Shown: in pieces, positions 51,237 through 59,647 of the stretch
Layout of the letters: each line of letters begins with the position of its first letter
How positions within the stretch are numbered: position 1 is the first letter of the stretch
Assembly (NCBI RefSeq): GCF_014200605.1
Contig: NZ_JACHCE010000010.1
Location: 62,001 to 126,000, forward strand
DNA: 64,000 nucleotides
Origin: Pedobacter cryoconitis
Lineage (GTDB): Bacteria > Bacteroidota > Bacteroidia > Sphingobacteriales > Sphingobacteriaceae
Direction: 5' to 3'
The notes under the pieces: model-generated
The model's database searches: none
Told to the model about the DNA's origin: nothing
Seen by the model: the letters and a program-made list of their open reading frames with translations, nothing else
Translations under genes and position numbers: made by a program

Positions 51237-53288
51237 ATGGCCTCAAAAAATATAGATACCTGCTGCGATACAACTACAATTGCAGACAGAAAACCTGCCG
51301 CAGCGCAAAAAGAGAATAATTCAAAACCACATACACATAGTCATGAAGGTCATAGTCATGAGACAAAAGGCCATAATCATGGGGACCATGACCACGACCA
51401 CGACCATGACCATGACCATGGTGACGGGGAAAATTCTGGCTGGAGAGGCCAGATTCCTCTGCTGGCTTCTTTAGTCATATTAGCAGTCATGTTAACACTG
51501 GAGTATGGTTTCAAAATTGTACCAGCTAACCTGATCTCTCTGCTGATTTTTGGTGCAGCCTACTTATTAGCTGGTTATAATGTATTAAAACTAGCTTTCA
51601 GAAAAGCAATGCGTCTTGATTTCTTTAATGAATTTTTCCTGATGAGTGTGGCAACAATTGGCGCATTCTCGATTGGTTCCTATAGTGAAGGGGTAGCAGT
51701 CATGGTATTTTATTCTATCGGAGAATGGTTCCAGGATGTAGCTGTTTCTAACGCAAAACGTAGTATTAAAGCATTATTAGATATCCGTCCGGATACAGTA
51801 GATGTAATCAGGGATGGAAAAATCACTACTGTTAAACCTGCAGATGTTGAAATTGGTGAACTTATTCAGGTTAAAGCCGGAGAAAAAGTAGCACTGGATG
51901 GTGAACTGGTTTCTGACAAAGGGACCTTCAACACCTCTGCGATGACTGGAGAAAGTAAACCAGATTCCAAAGCAAAAGGTGATCGTGTATTGGCCGGCAT
52001 GATTAACCTGAACACGGTAATTGAGGTTAAAGTAGTTTCGCTATTTAAAGATAGTAAGCTAAACAGGATTCTTGAAATGGTGCAGGATGCAACAGCAAGA
52101 AAGTCTAAAACCCAGTTGTTCATTTCCAGATTTGCAAAAGTCTACACTCCTATTGTATTCGCTTTAGCGGTACTGGTTGTAGCCCTGCCCTATCTTTTTG
52201 TAACGAACTATGTTTTCGCAGAGTGGTTATACCGCGGACTTGTTTTCTTAGTGATTAGCTGCCCTTGTGCTTTAGTTGTTTCCATTCCATTAGGGTATTT
52301 TGGCGGGATAGGCCTGGCTTCTAAAAACGGGATTCTGTTCAAAGGCTCAAACTTCCTGGATGTGATGACTACGATTAATACCGTAGTGATGGATAAAACC
52401 GGAACATTAACTAAAGGCGTTTTCAAAGTACAGCGCGTAGTTACTGTAAATGGCGATGAAAAAGAATTATTGCGTTTAACTGCTGCTATTGAAAGTAAGT
52501 CTACTCACCCTATTGCTACTGCTGTGACTTTACATGCAGGTGATGTTTTGCAGAACACAAAGATTGGTGAAGTAGAAGAAGTGCCGGGAAAAGGTCTTAA
52601 AGGCCTGATTGACGGCAAACAGGTATTGGCTGGAAATATAAGGTTACTGGATCAGTTTAACATTACATATGCTGAGGAAGTAGCTAAAGAGGAAGATACT
52701 GTCGTTGTTGTTGCGATAGACGGCGTTTATGCAGGATTTATTACGATTGCCGATGAATTGAAAGAAGATGCGATACAGGCCGTAAAGGAAATGCATGAAA
52801 TGAAAATCCAGACGGTGATGCTGAGTGGCGACAAACAGGCTGTGGTTAACAAAATAGGCAGATTATTAGGAATAGACCGTGCTTTTGGTGATCTCTTACC
52901 AGAAAACAAAGTAGAAAAAGTAGAAGAACTGAAACAGCAGGGCAAACATATCGCTTTTGTTGGAGATGGAATTAATGATGCACCTGTTGTGGCGTTGGCC
53001 GATGCGGGGATTGCTATGGGCGGATTGGGAAGCGATGCAACTATTGAAACAGCCGATATCGTGATTCAAAACGATATGCCTTCCAAAATAGTTACAGCAA
53101 TTAAAATCGGAAGATTGACTAAAAACATTGTTTGGCAGAATATCGCATTGGCCATGGGCGTGAAAGTAATTGTGCTGATCCTGGGAGCAGGTGGAGTAGC
53201 AACTTTATGGGAAGCTGTAATCGCAGATGTGGGTGTTGCTTTACTCGCGATTTTAAACGCAGTCAGAATTCAGAAAATGAAGCTTTAA
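51237..53288 (+). CDS. zntA: P1B-type heavy-metal ATPase (Zn/Cd/Pb type)
   Basis: A 683-residue P-type ATPase. The N-terminal 70 residues are His/Asp rich, including a tandem Asp-His run, and have no HMA (GMxCxxC) domain. The metal site is 'ISCPCALVVSIP' (CPC near residue 341), phosphorylation at 'VMDKTGTLTKG' (near 385), and the nucleotide-binding His-Pro in 'ESKSTHPIATAV'. The hinge 'VGDGINDAPVVALADAGIAM' is intact. The CPC site plus a His-rich N-terminus matches the Zn/Cd/Pb group (P1B-2). It exports divalent metal from the cytoplasm. It follows the Fur-family gene by 97 bases, with its own promoter. Confidence 0.93.
   Translation: MASKNIDTCCDTTTIADRKPAAAQKENNSKPHTHSHEGHSHETKGHNHGDHDHDHDHDHDHGDGENSGWRGQIPLLASLVILAVMLTLEYGFKIVPANLISLLIFGAAYLLAGYNVLKLAFRKAMRLDFFNEFFLMSVATIGAFSIGSYSEGVAVMVFYSIGEWFQDVAVSNAKRSIKALLDIRPDTVDVIRDGKITTVKPADVEIGELIQVKAGEKVALDGELVSDKGTFNTSAMTGESKPDSKAKGDRVLAGMINLNTVIEVKVVSLFKDSKLNRILEMVQDATARKSKTQLFISRFAKVYTPIVFALAVLVVALPYLFVTNYVFAEWLYRGLVFLVISCPCALVVSIPLGYFGGIGLASKNGILFKGSNFLDVMTTINTVVMDKTGTLTKGVFKVQRVVTVNGDEKELLRLTAAIESKSTHPIATAVTLHAGDVLQNTKIGEVEEVPGKGLKGLIDGKQVLAGNIRLLDQFNITYAEEVAKEEDTVVVVAIDGVYAGFITIADELKEDAIQAVKEMHEMKIQTVMLSGDKQAVVNKIGRLLGIDRAFGDLLPENKVEKVEELKQQGKHIAFVGDGINDAPVVALADAGIAMGGLGSDATIETADIVIQNDMPSKIVTAIKIGRLTKNIVWQNIALAMGVKVIVLILGAGGVATLWEAVIADVGVALLAILNAVRIQKMKL
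51384..51419 (+). repeat. six tandem GACCAY units (Asp-His run in the ATPase)
   Basis: Six hexanucleotide units GACCAT/GACCAC in a row encode six Asp-His dipeptides. The mix of T and C third bases shows it is not a perfect repeat. Unit gain or loss would keep the frame and change the number of metal-binding His residues. Confidence 0.8.
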
Positions 53289-53310
53289 TTTAATTATCTT
53301 CATCCCTGAA

Positions 53311-54186
53311 ATGAGAAGATTACAGGGAATAAAAAACACTTGGAAATTAAGTCTGTTACTAATCAGCTTAATTTCCTGTAGTCATCCGAAAGATAAAGTT
53401 TATCAGGCAGAATTATTTACGGAAAAGACAGCACTGAATACAGCCGCAAAAAGTACGGTGCAGCTCTTTAAAAGACTAACATTAACCAGTAAAAAGGAAG
53501 AATTGATAGGTGGTATATTTGGGCGTAAAGGGCACATGTCCTGGAATATTATCAATTACAGAGATACAACGATCCACTTTAATCCTAATCTGAAAAATCT
53601 GGTTGAGGATTATCAGTCAGATGAAACACCTTTATATAATTTTTATACGATCTATTATCTGAATCCACAAAAAACCGCATTCCTTGCAGATATGCCGGGC
53701 CCTTCCCATATCAGCAGCCGTGTTTTTGTATTTTGTGAGCAACCAAACGGCTTAAATGTTTACAGAATTGAGCGTCCGGTTCAAGAACAGATCTCTTCGG
53801 GAGATGAAAATATCTACATGGGTATTTCTAAAATAGGCGGTAATCTGCTGTTGGTAAACAACGATTATATTTTTAATCAGCGGATAGGAAAGGCATACCT
53901 GATCCCCAGACCAGACCCGAAAGAAAGAATGCAGGCAGACTTTACAACACTGTCACCTGATGGAAAAACTGCAGTTTTTAATGCAAAGGGCAGCTCCACT
54001 GACCGTTTTGACTATATCTATCAATTCCATTATCCAAGTGGTAAATTTGAAACAGATAGTATTCCTTCGGATCAATATCAAAGTCCATTGCCGGACAAGA
54101 AAAAAAAATGGCCGGAAACTCATTATGACTGGCACAGGGATGCAAATGGAAGAATGTTTTTAAAACCCAAAGCGGCTTTTAATTGA
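53311..54186 (+). CDS. putative lipoprotein, 291 aa
   Basis: A 291-residue protein with a lipoprotein-like signal ('LSLLLISLISCSHPKDK', Cys near residue 23). The remainder looks like a WD/beta-propeller or Tol-like beta-rich domain ('FTTLSPDGKTAVFNAKGSSTDRFDYIYQFHYPSGKF'), but I cannot assign a family. The gene begins 22 bases after the ATPase stop on the same strand, so it may be co-transcribed with it. Any role with the metal pump is unproven. Confidence 0.68.
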   Translation: MRRLQGIKNTWKLSLLLISLISCSHPKDKVYQAELFTEKTALNTAAKSTVQLFKRLTLTSKKEELIGGIFGRKGHMSWNIINYRDTTIHFNPNLKNLVEDYQSDETPLYNFYTIYYLNPQKTAFLADMPGPSHISSRVFVFCEQPNGLNVYRIERPVQEQISSGDENIYMGISKIGGNLLLVNNDYIFNQRIGKAYLIPRPDPKERMQADFTTLSPDGKTAVFNAKGSSTDRFDYIYQFHYPSGKFETDSIPSDQYQSPLPDKKKKWPETHYDWHRDANGRMFLKPKAAFN

Positions 54187-54297
54187 CAATGTTTATGGGG
54201 CCATACTGACGGTTGACGAACAAGGACTTGTTGTAGTTTATCCAACGCTATCTATCAGGGCCACGCACGTAGAGATTATTACCAGCACATTTGATAT
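54187..54297 (+). pseudogene. possible remnant of a glycolipid-binding-like gene
   Basis: Between the lipoprotein and the terminator, the frame starting near 54164 is open to about 54320 without a start codon. It reads '...DNVYGAILTVDEQGLVVVYPTLSIRATH'. 'VDEQGLVVVYPTL' resembles the C-terminal end (VDxxGLVVxYPGLF) of the putative glycolipid-binding family (PF06475). It may be the tail of a deleted gene. The resemblance is short and could be chance. Confidence 0.25.
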
Positions 54298-54333
54298 AAA
54301 AATGGGCTATCTCTTCTGAGACAGCCCATTTTT
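54298..54333. terminator. bidirectional terminator between convergent genes
   Basis: AAAAATGGGCT pairs with AGCCCATTTTT (11 bp); after one mismatch, TCTC/GAGA extends the stem and the loop is TTCT. There is a T-tail on each strand. It ends both the lipoprotein transcript and alaS. Confidence 0.9.
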
Positions 54334-54353
54334 ATATGGAATGAATTATTTAA

Positions 54354-57053
54354 TTACTGAATTAACGTTGCCGCTTTCTCCAGCACTTTTGATAATCCTT
54401 CTTTATTCTTTCCTCCTGCAGTAGCGTAGAAAGGCTGTCCGCCTCCGCCACCCTGAATATCCTTAGCCAGTTCTCTGACAATATTTGAAGCATTCAGTTT
54501 CTTGTCTGCAACCAGGTTATCAGATAACATCACACTGATTCCAGGTTTGTCATCAATCAGGGTCGTGAAAACCAGGTACAGGTTATCAACGATATCCTTA
54601 ATAGAGAAAGCAAGATTCTTCACTGCATCAGCATTTGGCAAGTCTACATGCACTGCAATCATATTGATGCCATTAATCGTTTTCATATGATGAACGATTT
54701 CATGTTTAAGATTTCCGGAACGCTCTATCACAGCTTTTTCCGCTTCTTTTTTGAGCTTAGCATTTTCTTCCATCAAAGCGGTCACCGCACCGGTTAAATC
54801 TTTATTTCCTTTAAGCAAGGCTCTTAATTCACTGATTTCTTTATCCTGATTAACTACATATTCTTCTGCACGATCTGCAGTAATTGCCTCAATACGTCTT
54901 ACACCAGCAGCTACAGCACTTTCAGAAATGATTTTGAAATAGCCAATCTGACCAGTAGCCTGTACATGTGTACCACCACATAATTCTTTTGAATAATTAT
55001 CATCGAAAGTAATGATACGTACAAAGTCACCGTACTTTTCACCAAATAAAGCAGTCACCCCGCTCGACAAAGCTTCCTCATAAGGCACCAGTCTCTGCTC
55101 TTTCAGCGAGATGTTATCTCTTACTCTTTTATTCACGATATGCTCAATCTCTGCTAATTCAGCATCTGTGATTTTAGCGAAGTGAGAAAAATCGAAACGC
55201 AGATAGTCTGAATTTACTAAAGAGCCTTTTTGGTTTACATGATCACCCAAAACGCTTTTTAATGCTGCATGGAGTAAATGTGTTGCCGAGTGGTTATTAT
55301 TCGTTTGTACGCGCTTATCTTCGTCCACAACAGCCCAGAACTGACCATCTATGTCTTCTGGTAATGTATCTGCGAAATGTACAATCACACCATTCTCTTT
55401 TTTGGTATCCGTAATCTCAATAGAGAACATTCTGCTATGATCTTCTAATCTGCCTGTATCTCCTACCTGACCACCGCTTTCCCCATAAAATGGAGTTTTT
55501 TGCAATACAATCTGATATTGCTCTTTCCCTTTTGCAGTAACTTGTCTGTATTTTAATATTTTAGTTTCAATTTCCAGGAAGTCATAACCTACAAATTCGG
55601 TTTCAGGATCATCATGTACAGTTATCCAGTCGCCTGTATCAATTGCAGTTGCAGCTCTTGACCTGGCTTTTTGTTTTTGCAGGCTTTTATGATATTCATC
55701 CATATCTACAGTCCATCTTTTTTCCCTTGCCATCAACTCGGTCAGGTCAATTGGAAATCCATAGGTATCCTGTAATTCAAAAGCGAAATCACCAGAGATC
55801 ACCATCTGGTCTTTCAGTATACTGTAAACCCAGGCATCCTCAAAAGATTTCTCCAGATCAATTGCATTTTCGGACATCAGGAATTCAGCCTGTTTAGCGG
55901 TATAGTTTTCAAAACGCTGAATACCTGTAGCCAGTGTTCTTAAGAAAGAAACTTCTTCTTCCAATACCACCTTCTGAACAAAATCCTGCTGTAAAACCAA
56001 TTCTTCAAAAACACCTTTGAACTGTTCGGCAAGAACAGGCACCAGCTGATTTAAGAAAGGCTCTTTCAAATCAAGGAAAGTATAGGCATAACGCACTGCC
56101 CTTCTCAGAATTCTACGGATTACGTAACCCGCTTTATTGTTTGCTGGTAATTGTCCATCGGCAATTACAAAAGAAATTGCACGGATATGATCGGCCATAA
56201 CACGCATGGCGATATCTGTTTTTTCGTTAGTTCCGTAAACTATACCAGCTTTATTTGCAATAAACTGGATGAGCGGCTGGAATACATCAGTATCATAGTT
56301 TGAAGCCTTGTTCTGTAAAACACGGACTAAACGCTCAAAGCCCATTCCTGTATCCACATGCTGTGCAGGTAAAGGTTGCAGGGAACCATCTTTCAATCTG
56401 TTGAACTGCATAAATACATTGTTCCAGATTTCAATTACCTGTGGATGATCAGCATTGACCAGTTCTTTTCCGCTTATCGCTGCACGTTCTTCATCAGGAC
56501 GGCAATCCACATGGATTTCAGAGCATGGGCCACATGGTCCCATATCCCCCATTTCCCAGAAATTATCTTTTTTATTTCCTAGAACTATTCTTTCTTCAGG
56601 AACATATTGCTTCCATAATTCGAAGGCTTCTGTATCTCTTGGGAGACCTTCTTTTTCATCTCCTTCAAAAATGGAAACGTATAACTTATCTTTAGGAATA
56701 CCATAAACTTCTGTTAGTAACTCCCAGCTCCACGCAATAGCCTCTTTTTTGAAGTAATCACCAAAACTCCAGTTGCCCAGCATTTCGAACATAGTATGGT
56801 GATAAGTATCAATCCCCACTTCTTCCAGGTCGTTATGTTTACCTGAAACCCTTAAACAACGTTGTGTATCTGTTACTCTTGGGTACCTGGCTGGTGCCTC
56901 TCCTAAAAAAATGTCTTTAAACTGATTCATACCTGCATTGGTAAACATCAGTGTCGGATCATTCTTTACAACGATTGGGGCAGATGAAACGATATGGTGT
57001 TGTTTCGATTCAAAAAATGCTAAATATGCTTGTCTGATTTCTTTTGCTGTCAT
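54354..57053 (-). CDS. alaS: alanine-tRNA ligase
   Basis: An 899-residue class II tRNA synthetase. The N-terminal catalytic core has 'VKNDPTLMFTNAGMNQFKDIFLGE' and 'GIDTYHHTMFEMLGNWSFGDYFKKEA'. The editing domain zinc site is 'NNNHSATHLLHAAL' with 'KELCGGTHVQATGQIGYF'. The C-terminal DHHA1 domain has the glycine-rich 'IQGGGGGQPFYATAGG'. Length is normal (about 875). It charges tRNA(Ala) and hydrolyses mischarged Ser/Gly-tRNA(Ala). A minus-strand -7 box (TAATTTTG, 57081-57074) lies 20 bases before the start. It is divergent from a MerR-type gene. Confidence 0.97.
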   Translation of the reverse strand: MTAKEIRQAYLAFFESKQHHIVSSAPIVVKNDPTLMFTNAGMNQFKDIFLGEAPARYPRVTDTQRCLRVSGKHNDLEEVGIDTYHHTMFEMLGNWSFGDYFKKEAIAWSWELLTEVYGIPKDKLYVSIFEGDEKEGLPRDTEAFELWKQYVPEERIVLGNKKDNFWEMGDMGPCGPCSEIHVDCRPDEERAAISGKELVNADHPQVIEIWNNVFMQFNRLKDGSLQPLPAQHVDTGMGFERLVRVLQNKASNYDTDVFQPLIQFIANKAGIVYGTNEKTDIAMRVMADHIRAISFVIADGQLPANNKAGYVIRRILRRAVRYAYTFLDLKEPFLNQLVPVLAEQFKGVFEELVLQQDFVQKVVLEEEVSFLRTLATGIQRFENYTAKQAEFLMSENAIDLEKSFEDAWVYSILKDQMVISGDFAFELQDTYGFPIDLTELMAREKRWTVDMDEYHKSLQKQKARSRAATAIDTGDWITVHDDPETEFVGYDFLEIETKILKYRQVTAKGKEQYQIVLQKTPFYGESGGQVGDTGRLEDHSRMFSIEITDTKKENGVIVHFADTLPEDIDGQFWAVVDEDKRVQTNNNHSATHLLHAALKSVLGDHVNQKGSLVNSDYLRFDFSHFAKITDAELAEIEHIVNKRVRDNISLKEQRLVPYEEALSSGVTALFGEKYGDFVRIITFDDNYSKELCGGTHVQATGQIGYFKIISESAVAAGVRRIEAITADRAEEYVVNQDKEISELRALLKGNKDLTGAVTALMEENAKLKKEAEKAVIERSGNLKHEIVHHMKTINGINMIAVHVDLPNADAVKNLAFSIKDIVDNLYLVFTTLIDDKPGISVMLSDNLVADKKLNASNIVRELAKDIQGGGGGQPFYATAGGKNKEGLSKVLEKAATLIQ

Positions 57054-57089
57054 TCTTAGTAGAAATTATCCAACAAAATTAAAATTTTA

Positions 57090-57122
57090 TTGCGGTATTC
57101 TACTAAAATCCCTTTACATTTG
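57090..57122 (+). promoter_or_regulatory. Bacteroidota-type promoter of the MerR-family gene
   Basis: TTG (57090-57092), a 22-base spacer and TACATTTG (57115-57122) match the consensus; the start codon is 47 bases downstream. Confidence 0.5.
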
Positions 57123-57169
57123 AATGCTTTACATAAAAGCTATAAACCACTAAATATCAACAAAGAAGT

Positions 57170-57505
57170 ATGCCTTACAAGGAACGGGAAATTAATAAAA
57201 TGTATTACACGATGGGTGAGGTGACTGAAATGTTCAATGTAAACGCTTCACAGATCCGCTTTTACGAGAAGGAATTTGACGTTCTCCAGCCTAAGAAAAA
57301 CAAGAAAGGTAACCGTCTTTTCACTCCTGAAGACATTGAAAATTTAAAGATTATTTTCCACCTGGTAGATGATAAAGGTTTCACATTAAAAGGTGCTAAA
57401 GACCATTTAAAAAACAATAGTGCTGATGTCAAAGAAAACCAGAAGATCATTGCATCACTGGAAAAACTGAAAGACTTCTTGTTAAAATTAAACGAAGAAA
57501 TTTAA
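57170..57505 (+). CDS. MerR family transcriptional regulator
   Basis: A 111-residue regulator. The helix-turn-helix and wing are 'YYTMGEVTEMFNVNASQIRFYEKEFDVLQPKKNKKGNRLFTPEDIENLKIIFHLV', a variant of the MerR head. A short coiled C-terminal part ('QKIIASLEKLKDFLLKLNEE') would give dimerisation. It has no C-terminal effector domain and no metal-binding cysteines, so it is of the short MerR type with unknown trigger. It is divergent from alaS and 45 bases upstream of the HhH/comEC pair, which it may regulate; that is only inference. Confidence 0.9.
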   Translation: MPYKEREINKMYYTMGEVTEMFNVNASQIRFYEKEFDVLQPKKNKKGNRLFTPEDIENLKIIFHLVDDKGFTLKGAKDHLKNNSADVKENQKIIASLEKLKDFLLKLNEEI

Positions 57506-57550
57506 TTAATAAATTAACAGAATTAACTAAATCAATATTACTTTGGCATC

Positions 57551-59641
57551 ATGGTGCCAAAGCTAACTCTCCCCTTCGTTCAGTGTCCCGGATTCCAAAA
57601 CATCAGAATTTGTTTACCGGGATACAGTATACTACTTCTTTTTCTCCTCTTTTATCCATTCCCTGCTGCCTTTGCACAGGAACAGATAAATATCAGGGAA
57701 ATTATTTCTCCGCTGGCAGCATCTTTTACAGAAGAAGAGGATCTGTCTGAATTCACTGAGCGGCTTTCCTTTTATCTGAAACACCCGATAGATCTCAACC
57801 ATACAAGTCCAGAACAGCTGAAAGAACTGTTTTTTCTTTCCGCTCTGCAAATCAGTAATCTTTTCATCCATATCCGGGTTAATGGAAAACTAAAAGATGT
57901 ATTAGAACTTCAATCCATTGATGGTTTTGATCTCCTAACCATTACCAGGTTAATCCCTTTGATTACGGTGAAGGAAAATATGGATTTGAATTTTGGAAAA
58001 ATCCATACAGGCAGCCATACGCTAACACTGAGATACGGGCAGGTGCTGGAAAAGCAAAAAGGGTACAAACCGGTTCCGGGAAATAAATACATGGGCAGTC
58101 CAGCAAAGATCCTGCTTAAATACAAATATGAGCTGAATGATCGGATTGGGTTTGCTGTACTGGCAAAAAAAGATGCAGGCGAAAGCTTTTTCAGCGGAGC
58201 AGGTAAAACTGGATTTGACTTTTTATCGGGCAGTCTTGCTTTTTATAAAACCGGCAGGTTTAAGCAAATAATTGCAGGAGACTATAGTCTGCAATTTGGT
58301 CAGGGTTTGAGCTTATGGACTGGTTCATCTTTTGGAAAAGGAGATGATGTGGCAGGGATAGCAAAAAAGGACAGCGGGTTAAAACCTTATACTTCTGCAA
58401 ATGAATACTCCTTTTTCAGGGGCGTATCGGCTACATATAGTTTGTTAAAAAACATAGACTTAACTTCCTTTATATCCTTTAGAAACTTAGACGCCAGCCT
58501 GACTAAAACAAGCACCGGCAGCTATACCCTTTCGGCCATAAACACCAGCGGTTTACATCGGACTGCTACTGAAATTGACCATAAAGGGAGTCTGGGATTA
58601 TTGCTGTATGGCCTGGCTGCAACCTATAATCAAAACAGTTTAGACCTGGGCATAACAGCTTATCATTCCAGCTATCAACATGAATTTACGACAGGCACCC
58701 AGCGTTATAAACAGTATGGGTTTAGTGGTAAAGAGCTAACCAATCTTGGATTTCATTATAATTATACATTTAAGAATATTTATTTTTTTGGAGAAATAGC
58801 CCAAAGCATACCTGGTGGTATCGCTCTGCTGAATGGAGCTATGGCAAGCCTTTCTCCACGCATTTCGACCATCATTCTTTTACGGAACTACGGCAAAGAA
58901 CATGTAAGTTTTTACCATAAGGCAATGGGAGAAGGAACCACAGCAGCAAATGAGAAAGGGATTTATGGTGGCCTGCATTTCAGTATTACCCGTAAATGGA
59001 TAGTATCTGTTTATGGAGATCTATTCTGGTTTCCATGGGCGAAATATAGAATTGACGGATCTTCTTCAGGATACGAACTGACGGGACACCTCAATTTCAA
59101 ACCAAACAAGACATTTAAAGTCCTGCTGGGATGGAAAATCAAACACAGTGAGCAGAATGAAGGTTCTGGTCTGCCTGTAAACCAAATAGTTCAGATCAGA
59201 AAAGACAATTACAGAATGGAAGTACACTGGAAAGCCGGCAGAAAAATAACGCTGCAAAACAGACTGGAGATCACCAGTTATAAAAAAGGGTTAATTGATA
59301 CGGAATATGGGTACATGATTTACCAGGATGCAGACTATCAACCAATGTCCTCCAGGCTTTCAGGTAATCTCAGAATAGCCTATTTCAATACCTTTTCTTA
59401 CAATAGCAGGATCTATGCCTATGAGGATGATGTCTTGCATGGGGCCGGATCGGGAGTTTATAGTGATGAAGGGATCAGGACATTTTTAAACCTGAGTTAC
59501 CGCTTAGCTAAGCAACTGCGTATCTGGTGCAGGTATGCTATTTATTACTATCCGGCAAAGACAAATACAGGTTCAGGACCTGAGGAAATAAGCGGAAGTA
59601 AAAAGTCTGATATCAAGTTTCAAATACGCTATCAATTCTAA
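57551..59641 (+). CDS. helix-hairpin-helix (ComEA-like) outer-membrane protein
   Basis: A 696-residue exported protein. A hydrophobic signal ends 'PFPAAFAQEQ'. Residues about 75-140 form helix-hairpin-helix repeats as in ComEA ('HPIDLNHTSPEQLKELFFLSALQISNLFIHIRVNGKLKDVLELQSIDGFDLLTITRLIPLITV'). The rest, about 150-696, is made of alternating beta strands with Gly/aromatic turns and ends 'DIKFQIRYQF', as in an outer-membrane barrel. The start of comEC lies six bases downstream. The HhH part would bind incoming DNA; a role in uptake across the outer membrane is inferred. Confidence 0.8.
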   Translation: MVPKLTLPFVQCPGFQNIRICLPGYSILLLFLLFYPFPAAFAQEQINIREIISPLAASFTEEEDLSEFTERLSFYLKHPIDLNHTSPEQLKELFFLSALQISNLFIHIRVNGKLKDVLELQSIDGFDLLTITRLIPLITVKENMDLNFGKIHTGSHTLTLRYGQVLEKQKGYKPVPGNKYMGSPAKILLKYKYELNDRIGFAVLAKKDAGESFFSGAGKTGFDFLSGSLAFYKTGRFKQIIAGDYSLQFGQGLSLWTGSSFGKGDDVAGIAKKDSGLKPYTSANEYSFFRGVSATYSLLKNIDLTSFISFRNLDASLTKTSTGSYTLSAINTSGLHRTATEIDHKGSLGLLLYGLAATYNQNSLDLGITAYHSSYQHEFTTGTQRYKQYGFSGKELTNLGFHYNYTFKNIYFFGEIAQSIPGGIALLNGAMASLSPRISTIILLRNYGKEHVSFYHKAMGEGTTAANEKGIYGGLHFSITRKWIVSVYGDLFWFPWAKYRIDGSSSGYELTGHLNFKPNKTFKVLLGWKIKHSEQNEGSGLPVNQIVQIRKDNYRMEVHWKAGRKITLQNRLEITSYKKGLIDTEYGYMIYQDADYQPMSSRLSGNLRIAYFNTFSYNSRIYAYEDDVLHGAGSGVYSDEGIRTFLNLSYRLAKQLRIWCRYAIYYYPAKTNTGSGPEEISGSKKSDIKFQIRYQF

Positions 59642-59647
59642 ACGGCT

